Source of the DNA: Allorhodopirellula heiligendammensis
GTDB taxonomy: Bacteria > Planctomycetota > Planctomycetia > Pirellulales > Pirellulaceae
DNA length: 64,000 nucleotides
Reading direction: 5' to 3'
Assembly: GCF_007860105.1 (NCBI RefSeq)
Contig: NZ_SJPU01000002.1
Location: forward strand, 669,525 to 733,524
Part shown: in pieces, positions 16,491 through 25,690 of the stretch
Layout: the number at the start of each line of letters is the position of its first letter
How positions within the stretch are numbered: the stretch's first letter is position 1
Made by a program: the position numbers and the translations under genes
Notes under the pieces: generated by a model
Told to the model about the DNA's origin: nothing
The model's input: only the letters and a program-made list of their open reading frames with translations
Databases searched by the model: none

Positions 16491-18212
16491 CGAGACGCTT
16501 AGCCAGAAAGCTTCGATTCGAACGGCGTCTCGCAAGGCATGGGTTGCCTTGAAGATTGCTGGGGGCGACAGTTGGTCATCGGTTGTTGTCGGGGTAGCAT
16601 TGATGCAAAAGGGACCCTGAAGAGTGATTGGTTTGTCGGCAAATAGTTTCAATTTCACCGACTTGGAGGTCTCCCCTTTGGGTGACGAGACAACCGATTC
16701 TGCACGAACGCCCTCGGGTAGACTCTCGGCGGTAATTGTCAACTCTCGGTCAAAACCGTGCTTCCTGGCAATCGTGATTGGAATCTCCACATTGCCGTCC
16801 TGGCCAATGGTGAATTCAGCTTCGTTGACGGTGAGCTCCACGCTCGGCGACGCTTCAGTGACCACCACCGAGTACGCATGACGGGGACCATGACCGTCGA
16901 CGAGATCGGAAACTTGCAATTCGACTTCACCCGCCGTTGTAGCTGCGAACGTGACGGTAGAGTCGTACCGGTTGCGATCGACATCATCGTTTCTCGCCAG
17001 TTCGCTGCCATCGTCAACGGCCGTGACACGCAACACCGAGTCGAGAGGGAGGCCATGTGCTCGCGAATGCACGACAGCTTCATAACGCGTCGCTGCTGTG
17101 ACGGCGAAACGCAGACGGTCTGCTTGGTTCGGCTCGCTAATGTGGCCGGAGAAAATACAGGGAAGCGAGGGGGCGGTGGCGAAATCGTCACCCCCTGTTT
17201 CCTCCACAACGACCGCATCATGCGATAACGAAGGTTGCCAGTGCCATCCGAGAGTCGAAGGGACATGAGCGATCAACGGCGAGGCTTCCGTCGCAACCTG
17301 AAACTGCACGTCCGCGGTAGGCAGCTGATTCCAGCCGAACGCCGTACAGGTGGTCGAGACGGAATTGAGCGGGTGGACAAGCGGTAACACGTGGTCGATG
17401 TAGGCGCCGCCCGTCATGCGGATCGCATAAACAAACGACTCGCCGCCGGCATAACCAATGGTTCCTGTGGGGACTTCGGGAAATGCGAAGATTCGCACAA
17501 ACAACTCGCGATCCTCTTGGGCCAAATACACGATTTGCGGATCGATTCCCCGATCGTCATCGGCTTGCATGATCACGTTGCCGTGTTCGTCGACCAACTG
17601 CATGACAGCGTCCATTGGTGATCGCAGCGGCCGATGAGCTAGCGTCGCTGCGATAAAAGTTTGTCCTTTCTTAAGCTGAACCCGATAGGTATCCATCTCA
17701 TTGGACTTCGCTAAGCGACCGTAGACGACCGCGGGTAGCTCAACCGCGGTCGCCTCATCGAGTTTCTCGTTGGGTTCCACTTCTTCGATGGTCACCGTTG
17801 ATTCGATCAACAGCGGCACAAGCTTCGAAGCGGAGGTTTTGTCGAGGACGCGCACCCAAACGATCCCCGGGGCGGCATCGGGAGCCAGTTGAATACTGAA
17901 TTGACCGGGGTCTTTCCCGACAGCCAGTTCGACGTCGCGGCGATCGACGACCACCTTCACAGGCCACTCGGGGAATTTACCCTCGGCGAGAATTTTTGTT
18001 TCGCCACCGGCGATCACCACCGGTGGGTAGAAACGATCGAGTTGAACTTGTGCAGATGCCAGGGAGCAGCACACCAAACTCAGCGCCACTGAAAAATAGG
18101 TAAGACGACAAACGCTTCCGTTCCATATCGTGGCCCGGACGAAGTCATCTAGTTGGAAGCGAGTGAACGCGTGCGGGAGGAAGCTGGTGCGCGGAGCGAT
18201 CAGATTTGGCAT
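16476..18212 (-). CDS. Exported PPC-domain protein of a DUF1501 operon
   Basis: 578 aa. Its ATG overlaps the upstream DUF1501 stop by one base (TGATG). A hydrophobic segment around residues 40-54 (FSVALSLVCCSLASA) looks like a signal peptide placed late, so the true start may be further in. Two pre-peptidase C-terminal (PPC) modules are visible: EVEPNEKLDEATAVELP...DTYRVQLKKGQ with MDAVMQLVDEHG, and a later one with DRLRFAVTAATRYEAVV. Such modules are beta-sandwiches in secreted planctomycete proteins encoded beside DUF1501 and cytochrome/DUF1549 genes. Function unknown. The gene end runs into the DUF2625 remnant, so its last residues may not be native. Confidence 0.85.
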   Translation of the reverse strand: MPNLIAPRTSFLPHAFTRFQLDDFVRATIWNGSVCRLTYFSVALSLVCCSLASAQVQLDRFYPPVVIAGGETKILAEGKFPEWPVKVVVDRRDVELAVGKDPGQFSIQLAPDAAPGIVWVRVLDKTSASKLVPLLIESTVTIEEVEPNEKLDEATAVELPAVVYGRLAKSNEMDTYRVQLKKGQTFIAATLAHRPLRSPMDAVMQLVDEHGNVIMQADDDRGIDPQIVYLAQEDRELFVRIFAFPEVPTGTIGYAGGESFVYAIRMTGGAYIDHVLPLVHPLNSVSTTCTAFGWNQLPTADVQFQVATEASPLIAHVPSTLGWHWQPSLSHDAVVVEETGGDDFATAPSLPCIFSGHISEPNQADRLRFAVTAATRYEAVVHSRAHGLPLDSVLRVTAVDDGSELARNDDVDRNRYDSTVTFAATTAGEVELQVSDLVDGHGPRHAYSVVVTEASPSVELTVNEAEFTIGQDGNVEIPITIARKHGFDRELTITAESLPEGVRAESVVSSPKGETSKSVKLKLFADKPITLQGPFCINATPTTTDDQLSPPAIFKATHALRDAVRIEAFWLSVSAGTD

Positions 18213-19555
18213 CAGCTCATCAATTCCGAAATTGGGGTCGCGTCGCTGACCAAGTGCACCGGTCGGCCTTCGGGGGAATGCAGCATTTGCCCGGCATCGA
18301 TACCGAGCTTTCGATAGACGGTCGAGACAAAGTTCTCCGGTGACAGCACCCGTTCGACGGCGGCATATCCATGGCGATCGGTCGCTCCAATGACTTGCCC
18401 GCCCGAGGTGCCACCGCCAGCAAACATGACGCTCATGGCATTGGCCCAGTGATCACGACCGCCCTGCTCGTTGATTTTAGGGGTGCGTCCAAATTCACCC
18501 AACGCGATCACGAGCGTCCGCTCCAACATGCCACGTTCTTTGAGGTCCGTCACGAGGGCTGCGATTGTCGCCTCGAATGGCGGCATCTTGGTATCGTAGG
18601 CATCGAATAGGTCGACATGATGGTCCCAGCCTCCTTGCACTAAGGTCACAAACGGGACTCCGGCACTGACCAATCGCCGTGCCAGCAATGCTTGCTGACC
18701 GAACGTGTTGCGACCATAGGCGTCGCGTACCTGGTCGGATTCCGAGTGGATATCGAACGCGGCTTGCGACTGCGGGCTGCTGATCAACTCCATTCCTTGA
18801 GCAAAAAACTCGTCCGCTGCCATGACTGGATCACCAGCAGCGGCGTCTTTGATTCGCCGCAACTGGTCGATCTGGGTGCGAATCTGTTGGCGGGTCGAGA
18901 AACGTTGATCGGTCAGTCCGCTGGGGACCGTCACATCTCGGACCTGAAATGACGAGCTATTCGGATTGTCGGGGACGACAAAGGGAGCGTGTTTCGCACC
19001 TAGAAAGTTTGGTCCTCCCGAGCGTGACATGCTGGGGATTGAGAAGTAGGCAGGAATGCCATCAGGGGCACCGATCTGTTGCGACACCACACTGCCGAGG
19101 CTGGGGTGAAAACTGACGAACGCTCCGCAACCAACGGGAATCCGTGGCGGTGCGCCAGTCGTCATGTAATGATTCCCCGCACCATGATTGCCTTGATCGT
19201 GCCGGATCGAACGGACGATCGCTAGGTCATCGGAGATTGCCGCGAGTCGCGGCATCGGCTCCGAAAAATGAATGCCTGGGGTTTGCGTTGCGATGGGCTG
19301 ATACTTTCCTCGGATTTCAATTGGTGCATCCGGTTTCGGATCGAATGTCTCGTAGTGACTTGGTCCCCCGTCCATCCAAATCAGAATGCAAGCGTCGGCT
19401 TGTTTTTTCAACAGCGTCGGTGCCGATTCCGAAGCCTGTAGGGAAGTCGCACGCAGGGCGCCGGCAAGTCCGCCGGCGAGCAAACCGTGCAGCCCGAGTT
19501 TCAGTCCGTCGCGGCGGGTGATGCCGTCGCAGTTGCGATGTTGATGCAAGTTCAT
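18212..19555 (-). CDS. DUF1501 protein, Tat-exported
   Basis: 447 aa. The N-terminus has a twin-arginine motif (TRRDGLKLG) followed by a hydrophobic stretch and an alanine-rich end, so export in folded form is likely. The body has the DUF1501 marks: ACILIWMDGGPSHYETFDPKPDAP, VRSIRHDQGNHGAGNHYMTTG, and LGEFGRTPKIN...GRDHW. DUF1501 belongs to the alkaline-phosphatase/sulfatase-like fold and is paired in planctomycetes with cytochrome c/DUF1549/DUF1553 proteins; its reaction is not established. It starts 10 bp after the DUF1549 gene and overlaps the PPC gene, forming one operon. Confidence 0.93.
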   Translation of the reverse strand: MNLHQHRNCDGITRRDGLKLGLHGLLAGGLAGALRATSLQASESAPTLLKKQADACILIWMDGGPSHYETFDPKPDAPIEIRGKYQPIATQTPGIHFSEPMPRLAAISDDLAIVRSIRHDQGNHGAGNHYMTTGAPPRIPVGCGAFVSFHPSLGSVVSQQIGAPDGIPAYFSIPSMSRSGGPNFLGAKHAPFVVPDNPNSSSFQVRDVTVPSGLTDQRFSTRQQIRTQIDQLRRIKDAAAGDPVMAADEFFAQGMELISSPQSQAAFDIHSESDQVRDAYGRNTFGQQALLARRLVSAGVPFVTLVQGGWDHHVDLFDAYDTKMPPFEATIAALVTDLKERGMLERTLVIALGEFGRTPKINEQGGRDHWANAMSVMFAGGGTSGGQVIGATDRHGYAAVERVLSPENFVSTVYRKLGIDAGQMLHSPEGRPVHLVSDATPISELMS

Positions 19556-19565
19556 ACGTCGGTAC

Positions 19566-21803
19566 CTAGTTCAGGATCGAAAATTCAGGACTGTTGAGCA
19601 TCGCCCACATCAGGTCTTCAATGACGCCGCGGCGATCCGCAGCGGCCTCGATGAGATTGACGGCATATTCGCGTTCGGCGGCAGTCGGGTAACGCGTGAA
19701 GGTCGACAAATACAGTTCATCGACGATTTGCGGTGGCGATTGATCACTCGCAGCTAACCTCGCGGCACGTCCCTTTTCGGACCGCACGCGCTGGTCGAGT
19801 TGTTGCGAGTTCATCATGTGCAGGGCTTGCGTGACCGTCGACTCGGGCATTCGCTCACAGGGCGGATCCTGGTTTTCATTGGGTCGGCCGAACGTATCTA
19901 GGAAAACAGAATCAACGCGCGTCGTCCAAACCTGATTAGCTCGCGAATTGGGCGGCATCGCCTGAAAAGACTCCGGGGTCTGGGTCACGTCTGCAACCGC
20001 ATCAGACAAGACTTCGGCTCGTAGTCGTCGGCGGTAGTGGCGTGAATAGTTTAGCCGGTCGGCGATATTGGACGGCGTTGGTTCGGAGCTATGCCGGTAG
20101 ACTCGTGAGAGTGTGATCGTTTTCAAAAGCTGTTTGAAGCTATATCCGGACGCTTGAAATTCGTCGGCCAGCGCGCTCAGCAAGGCCGGATTGGTGGCGG
20201 GGTTGGTCGCACGGAGATCGTCGACAGGCTCGACAAGACCGCGGCCCATCAAGATCCCCCAGGTGCGATTGACCTGAACTTCGGCGAAGGAGTCGTTTTC
20301 TTTCGATGTCATCCAGTGGGCCAGGGCGACACGAGGATCGACTGGTTCGCCCTCGGCCTTCTCAGCCGCGTCTACAGGGTCGCCGCCCGGCAAATCATAT
20401 AGCGGTGTCGGTGTCATTATCTCACCAGTCAGCGGGTGTGACACCGAGCCTTTCGTCGCGGTGAACACGACCTCTTCGCCACCGGATATCGGCGGACTCA
20501 GACCTGTGCCTTTGTAGCCAACCTTCGCGAAATAGGCTGAGAATTGATAAAAGTCTTGCTGGCTCCATTTTTCAAACACGTGGTGATGGCATTTCGCGCA
20601 GTCCAGGCGAATGCCCAAGAACAATTGGCTGATCATCGGTGCAACTTCGTCGGGACTGCGTCGATCCCGATACAGCGTGGCGGCACCGTTTTGCCAAGTG
20701 CTGCCCTTAGCCGTGACCAACTGACGAACGAAGGAATCGTAGGGCACGTCGTCACGGAATTGTTGTCGGATCCAGTTGTCATAATTCATCACCGCTTTGA
20801 TGCCAACGCGATAAGGATTCGGACGGAGCATGTCGGCCCAGTACCCCGCCCAATGATCCGCAAATTCAGGTCGATCGAGCAGTTGATCAACGAGCTGAGC
20901 TCGTCGTTGGTCTCTCGTTCCGCCGGCAGTGCCATCTAGAAACGTTCTCGCCTCTTCGACGGTGGGTAACCGCCCAATCAAATCGAGACTGACGCGGCGT
21001 AGGAAAACATGATCGTCAACAGTCGGCGAAGGCTCGATCGCCAGTGCTTGCAGCTTGCGATAAACCTGCTCGTCAATGAACCCATTGCGGGGCAGCGATT
21101 CAAAGATTGCTGCAGGCAACGGCTCGGTTTGCGGAATCACCACATTGGCGACTTGGATGTGGTACATGTAGCGAGCCATCACGGCAGTCTCCCCCGGGAG
21201 AGAACCGGCTTGGATGGTGCCGTTTGTATCGACCGAAACGACTGCATCGTCGTTGGACAAATACGTCGTCAGACGAGTGACATCACGAGTGGAATTGTCG
21301 CTGTAGTGGGCCGTTACCCGCAACGATTCTGACTGCGAGGGGGAGAGCGAAAACGAATCTTGCGTGAGGGTCACATGCTCCAGCGTTGGCTCGTTTGGAA
21401 TCCGTCGCGGGGCAGCTTGGCCAATCCATCGCAACAAGGTTTGGTAGTCTTCGGAATCTCGTTCGATTTTGCGTCCACCGCCGTGCGGCAATTCAGCCGT
21501 CGCCTTAAGCAACAGCAAGCTGTTTTCCGGTGACGCAGGGAAGATGCGTCGGCCCCGAGCATCGCGGCTCACCGCAGCGTGATCGAAGTCAGGATCAAAG
21601 CCCAGGAGCGAGAGTTGGAACCCGTTTTGCCCGCGTTGTTTTCCATGGCATCCGCCAGAGTTGCAGGAATGAGCTGTGAGGATCGGTTGAACATCCAGTT
21701 CAAAACTGACCATACCATCGCTCGCAAGTGCGGAAGCACATGGGCTGGCGACGCTGCACATGAGCCAGATCCAAAAGCAGCCTTGTCGAGTGATCTTGTG
21801 CAT
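19566..21803 (-). CDS. Planctomycete DUF1549/DUF1553 protein with Ig-like insert
   Basis: 745 aa. Signal peptide at residues 1-28, then a haem-like segment with CNSGGCH (47-53), a spaced variant of CxxCH typical of this group. An Ig-like (BIG_2) domain follows at about 145-220 (LRVTAHYSDNSTRDVTRL), then DUF1549 (FIDEQVYRKLQALAIEPSP...RRVSLDLIGRLPT) and DUF1553 (VNRTWGILMGRGLVEPVDDLRATNPATNP). DUF1549 contains DCAKCHHH, another CxxCH. It is the first gene of a three-gene operon with the DUF1501 and PPC genes. These secreted proteins are planctomycete hallmarks, suspected in redox or polymer degradation; the reaction is unknown. Confidence 0.92.
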   Translation of the reverse strand: MHKITRQGCFWIWLMCSVASPCASALASDGMVSFELDVQPILTAHSCNSGGCHGKQRGQNGFQLSLLGFDPDFDHAAVSRDARGRRIFPASPENSLLLLKATAELPHGGGRKIERDSEDYQTLLRWIGQAAPRRIPNEPTLEHVTLTQDSFSLSPSQSESLRVTAHYSDNSTRDVTRLTTYLSNDDAVVSVDTNGTIQAGSLPGETAVMARYMYHIQVANVVIPQTEPLPAAIFESLPRNGFIDEQVYRKLQALAIEPSPTVDDHVFLRRVSLDLIGRLPTVEEARTFLDGTAGGTRDQRRAQLVDQLLDRPEFADHWAGYWADMLRPNPYRVGIKAVMNYDNWIRQQFRDDVPYDSFVRQLVTAKGSTWQNGAATLYRDRRSPDEVAPMISQLFLGIRLDCAKCHHHVFEKWSQQDFYQFSAYFAKVGYKGTGLSPPISGGEEVVFTATKGSVSHPLTGEIMTPTPLYDLPGGDPVDAAEKAEGEPVDPRVALAHWMTSKENDSFAEVQVNRTWGILMGRGLVEPVDDLRATNPATNPALLSALADEFQASGYSFKQLLKTITLSRVYRHSSEPTPSNIADRLNYSRHYRRRLRAEVLSDAVADVTQTPESFQAMPPNSRANQVWTTRVDSVFLDTFGRPNENQDPPCERMPESTVTQALHMMNSQQLDQRVRSEKGRAARLAASDQSPPQIVDELYLSTFTRYPTAAEREYAVNLIEAAADRRGVIEDLMWAMLNSPEFSILN

Positions 21804-22429
21804 AGTGGTCGCGTTAATCGGAGAGCATGGGTGAGCAACCGGACATCAGGCAATTTGACGTGGAGAGCAAGATGGACCTGATCGAAACCCTAGGAACGTT
21901 GTCATCGCAAACGATGACCCAAAATGGGAGTGAACAATCGAGCGGGATTTCAGCGCCGTCTGTCGCAATGTCACCCCATCGCACCCAACAACTTTCATGG
22001 AGCGCGTGGCTACCATCGCTATTCGCTGGCGCCGAAGGTGCCCGCAGTCTAAAGGCATCTGAATTTGGAGAGGCTCAGGCATTGAGTTACCTGATACCGC
22101 AGTGGTATGCGGCACCTTCAAAGGCTCGCGACAGGCTACATCAAATCGCATCAGCGAGTGTCGCAATGGGGGGAGGGGATCCCGAAGTTGAGATCGGGGG
22201 CGGGACGTCAAGGGAACGCGTCGATTAGATTGATCATCTCCAAGACTTAACCGACAAGATAGTGCTCCCTGGTCAAGATGTCAAATTATGGGGCGGCTTA
22301 ATAGTCGCTATTACCCTATTCGACTTTTGCTAGGTTTCTCAGCCTATGCACCCTTGAGATGCATGGTTCTAGTAAACTGGCAGTCCCGCCTCGCGTATTC
22401 CCACCTTTAGATCAGTCGATCAAACCACC
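21804..22429. other. 626-bp intergenic region between divergent genes
   Basis: It should hold the promoters of the DUF1549 operon (left) and the cytochrome-WD40 gene (right). Frames of 120-130 codons are open on both strands, but they overlap each other, lack ribosome-binding sites and resemble nothing I know, so I do not call genes. No repeats were seen. Confidence 0.5.
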
Positions 22430-25348
22430 ATGCTGGATCCACTTGCCTGCTGCCATGTCCCTGCACGCGCACATTCTGCCCGTGCGGATCGCTTCTTCGT
22501 CGTGCTCAGCAACGCTTTCATGGTTTGGATTGCACTGGTGTGCTGTACCACGCTTGCAGCGAGCGCCGATTCTACTCAGCCAATCGCCCCGTTGGAGCGG
22601 ACAACCCCCGTCGATTTTGCTACCGAGATCGCCCCAATCCTGAAACGCAGTTGTGTTGCTTGTCATCATCAGGGTGAAGCCGAAGGTGGGTTAGTTCTCG
22701 AGTCGCACGCGTCGTTAATGAAGGGGGGTGACACTGGGCCAGCAGTAATTGCCAGTGATGCCATGGCGAGCCTATTGCTGATGCGAGCGACTGGCGAAGA
22801 AGACCCGCTCATGCCGCCCAAAGACAATGACGTGGGGGCGAATCCGCTGACCGCCGAGGAGTTAGGCCTCTGGCAATTGTGGATTCAGCAGGGTGCCCAC
22901 GGATCCAGTGCCGGTGAATCGAAGTCGCTCACGTGGCAGGTCATTCCCGAGTCGCTGCGCGCCGTCAATGCGCTAGATGTGTCACCCGATGGCCAGCGAT
23001 TCGCATATGCCCGCGGTAATCGCTTGTTCGTCGCTGACATCCACACACCAACCGAAAATGTATTGCTCTCGGATACCGAATTGGATCAGGTGGGGATTGC
23101 AGACGTCGACTTGATTCAATCAATTGCCTTCTCACCCGATGGACGGCGACTGGCCAGCGGAGGGTTCCGAACGCTGCGATTATGGAAGCGAGCACACTCG
23201 CCCGTCTCGCCAACGAACGCATCATGGCTGAAGCCAGCCCAGTTAATGTCGGTACAATCCGATGGTGCTGCCGTGGCACTCGTCAATGCTATCGGTGACA
23301 TTGAGGTGTGGGATGTCATGACAAACGAGCGGCGAGCATTGATTCACGGACCCTCGGATCCCGTGATCGGTTTGGCGTGGGCAGGTTCGACTGGCAAATT
23401 GGTCGTCGCTGACAACGCTGGTCGTGTGACCATGCCCGAAACCATAGGTGGCAGCGAACTCGCCGCCATTGACCTTCACACGTCTCTGAGTGGACTGGCC
23501 ACCTGCACTGACGGCGTGCACGCCGCTGTGCGTCGTACCGATGGCAGCGTGCAGCTGTTGCGTTTGGTCGCGGACGCTGACGGGACCACGGCAAACTTCG
23601 AGGTTGTGCATCAAGTCGTCAGTGATGTTTCCGATGCGACCGCAGTTGCGCTCATTGCCGAACCAACTCTGGCGATTGCGATTGCTACCGAGTCACGGGG
23701 AGTCTTGCTGATCGACGCGGCGACAAATCAAGTCACTCGCACTTTCGAAGTCGGCGCCATTGTGGATGCGCTGGCCGTTTCTGCAGATCAAATGCAGTTG
23801 GTGACGGGCAGTCGCGATGCCGTCGTCGGCGTTTGGAGTTTAGCGGACGGGAAACAGCTCGCGGTAAACAGCGCAGGTGTTGACGATGCATTGGCATTAG
23901 CCAAGGCGGCACGTGATGCGCGTCGGCAACAGACGGTGGTGGCGAATTTGACGAACAAGGCGAAAGAGCTTCAGGAGCTACTGGAGAAAGAGGACGAGGC
24001 GCTTGCGGCGATCACAAAACTCCGTGATGCCACAATTCAGACGCGCGACGCCAATGAGCAAAAGCATGCTGCAGCTGCAAAACTGGTTACGGAAACCCAG
24101 GCCAAGATCGCAAAAATCACCGGCGACATAGCGGCGGCGGAGCAGGAAATCGCTAGCGACAAGACGTTGCTAGAACAAGCCACGAAGGAACTCGATGCCC
24201 AGCGCGCGTCACTCAAGCAGCTCGAAGCCGAAAAGGCAAAGAGTGAGGCGGAGTTGGCCAAGTACCAGCGATTGACCGACGCGGCCACGGCAGCTCATCG
24301 GCGGGCTACCGATGCGATCCCGGAACACCAACGTGTCGTCGACGCGGAATCCCAGCGGCTCACTCGGCTCGATGCTAAGTCGACCCTGATTCAATCGAAC
24401 TTGACGCAACCTGGACACGCGGTGCTTGGCGTCGCAGTCAGCCCGGATGCAAGCCGCATCGTGACGGTCCATCGAGATGGTTCTTCCCGCATTATTCGCA
24501 GTCGTGATGGACAGCCTCTGACCCAAATTCCGCCGACGCTCCCTGGCGATGCATCCAGGTCAGACCGCAGCGAGCGAGCGAGCGTCGCTGTCGTAGGTGA
24601 CAAGCTCTGCCGGCTGGCGGGCTCAGGTGCCCTGCAGTGCTATCCGCTACGAGAACAATGGGTACTCGAACGCACGATTGGTGAAGTCAACGATCCTACG
24701 GAAATTGTGGATCGCGCCACGGCGATCTCGTTTCGACCCGATGCGATGACGGTGGCGATCGGCTCGGGCGAACCTAGCCGATCGGGGACCATCAAACTCT
24801 TTGACGTTCGGACCGGTGAACTACTGCGGGATTTGGGCGAACTACACTCTGACACAATCCTCGGCTTAGCGTTCTCGCCCGATGGACGAACGCTCGCGTC
24901 GTCGTCAGCGGACCGAACCATCGGATTGACGGATGTCGCCAGCGGCATGACCACTCGTCAATTCGAGGGACACACCCATCATGTATTGTCGATTGCATGG
25001 CAGGACAGTGGTTCAGTCATCGCGTCGGCTGGAGCGGATCAAACGGTCAAGATTTGGAACATCGAGACTGGAGAAACTTCGCGAACAGTCAGCGGTTTTA
25101 AGAAGGAGTTAACCGGGATTCGATTTGTGGATGCCAGCGACATGCTGGTGGCAGCATGTGGCAGTGGCGAGGTCAGGTTATTGAACTCAACGAACGGCTC
25201 CAAAGTTCGCAGCTTCGACGCCGCCGAAGATTTTCTGTTCGCGGTCGCGGTCACCCCAGACGGAGAACAATTGATCGCTGGCGGTCAGAGCGGTGTCGTG
25301 CGAATCTGGAATCTCACTGATGGCAAACTCCTTGCGGAGTTAAAGTAA
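22430..25348 (+). CDS. Exported cytochrome c / WD40-repeat protein with central coiled coil
   Basis: 972 aa. A hydrophobic segment at about 31-47 (MVWIALVCCTTLAASA) is the signal peptide; the true start may be the ATG at 22520. Then comes a PSCyt1-type cytochrome c domain with CVACH (75-79) and the phrase DPLMPPKDN. WD40-type blades follow (PDGRRLASGG, then SPDGRTLASSSADRTI and the last at PDGEQLIAGGQSGVVRIWNL). A long helical segment at about 490-630, rich in Ala, Lys, Glu and Gln, is a coiled coil splitting the propeller in two. Such hybrids occur in planctomycetes; function unknown, probably a periplasmic scaffold for electron-transfer proteins. It is monocistronic here. Confidence 0.9.
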   Translation: MLDPLACCHVPARAHSARADRFFVVLSNAFMVWIALVCCTTLAASADSTQPIAPLERTTPVDFATEIAPILKRSCVACHHQGEAEGGLVLESHASLMKGGDTGPAVIASDAMASLLLMRATGEEDPLMPPKDNDVGANPLTAEELGLWQLWIQQGAHGSSAGESKSLTWQVIPESLRAVNALDVSPDGQRFAYARGNRLFVADIHTPTENVLLSDTELDQVGIADVDLIQSIAFSPDGRRLASGGFRTLRLWKRAHSPVSPTNASWLKPAQLMSVQSDGAAVALVNAIGDIEVWDVMTNERRALIHGPSDPVIGLAWAGSTGKLVVADNAGRVTMPETIGGSELAAIDLHTSLSGLATCTDGVHAAVRRTDGSVQLLRLVADADGTTANFEVVHQVVSDVSDATAVALIAEPTLAIAIATESRGVLLIDAATNQVTRTFEVGAIVDALAVSADQMQLVTGSRDAVVGVWSLADGKQLAVNSAGVDDALALAKAARDARRQQTVVANLTNKAKELQELLEKEDEALAAITKLRDATIQTRDANEQKHAAAAKLVTETQAKIAKITGDIAAAEQEIASDKTLLEQATKELDAQRASLKQLEAEKAKSEAELAKYQRLTDAATAAHRRATDAIPEHQRVVDAESQRLTRLDAKSTLIQSNLTQPGHAVLGVAVSPDASRIVTVHRDGSSRIIRSRDGQPLTQIPPTLPGDASRSDRSERASVAVVGDKLCRLAGSGALQCYPLREQWVLERTIGEVNDPTEIVDRATAISFRPDAMTVAIGSGEPSRSGTIKLFDVRTGELLRDLGELHSDTILGLAFSPDGRTLASSSADRTIGLTDVASGMTTRQFEGHTHHVLSIAWQDSGSVIASAGADQTVKIWNIETGETSRTVSGFKKELTGIRFVDASDMLVAACGSGEVRLLNSTNGSKVRSFDAAEDFLFAVAVTPDGEQLIAGGQSGVVRIWNLTDGKLLAELK

Positions 25349-25690
25349 GCAGCTCAGACGTTGGTTCTGAAACACTGAAGCACTGCTGGGATCGCGGCCA
25401 GCAGTACCTTGCGGGGACTGCCCAAATCGTTCTTCCGCACCCCATGAGGCCATCCCGTCCCCCGATTCCAACACACTGCCCGCGATGATGGCGGAAGGCA
25501 CATCGAAAGCGGTCGAACGTCTGGAAACGCGAACGCCTATAGGGTTTGCACGTGAGGTGATCAATACGCTCACTGTAAGTTCAAGAATGCAGAAGGTTGA
25601 TGCGCAGGGAATACAATCGCAGAGTGCCAAACCGGACCGCGAGCTGCAACAAGCATCCTGATCCAGTCTGAATGAGTTTTGAGATTTCTG
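25349..25690. other. 342-bp gap between convergent genes, with a hairpin
   Basis: An 8-bp stem ACTGCTGG (25382-25389) / CCAGCAGT (25398-25405) lies about 35 bp past the cytochrome-WD40 stop and could stop transcription there, although no T run follows. The rest shows no gene. Confidence 0.4.

Noticed and set aside
21827..22228. Frames of about 130 codons on both strands in the gap before the cytochrome-WD40 gene
   Set aside because: They overlap each other, have no ribosome-binding site and no recognisable domain.
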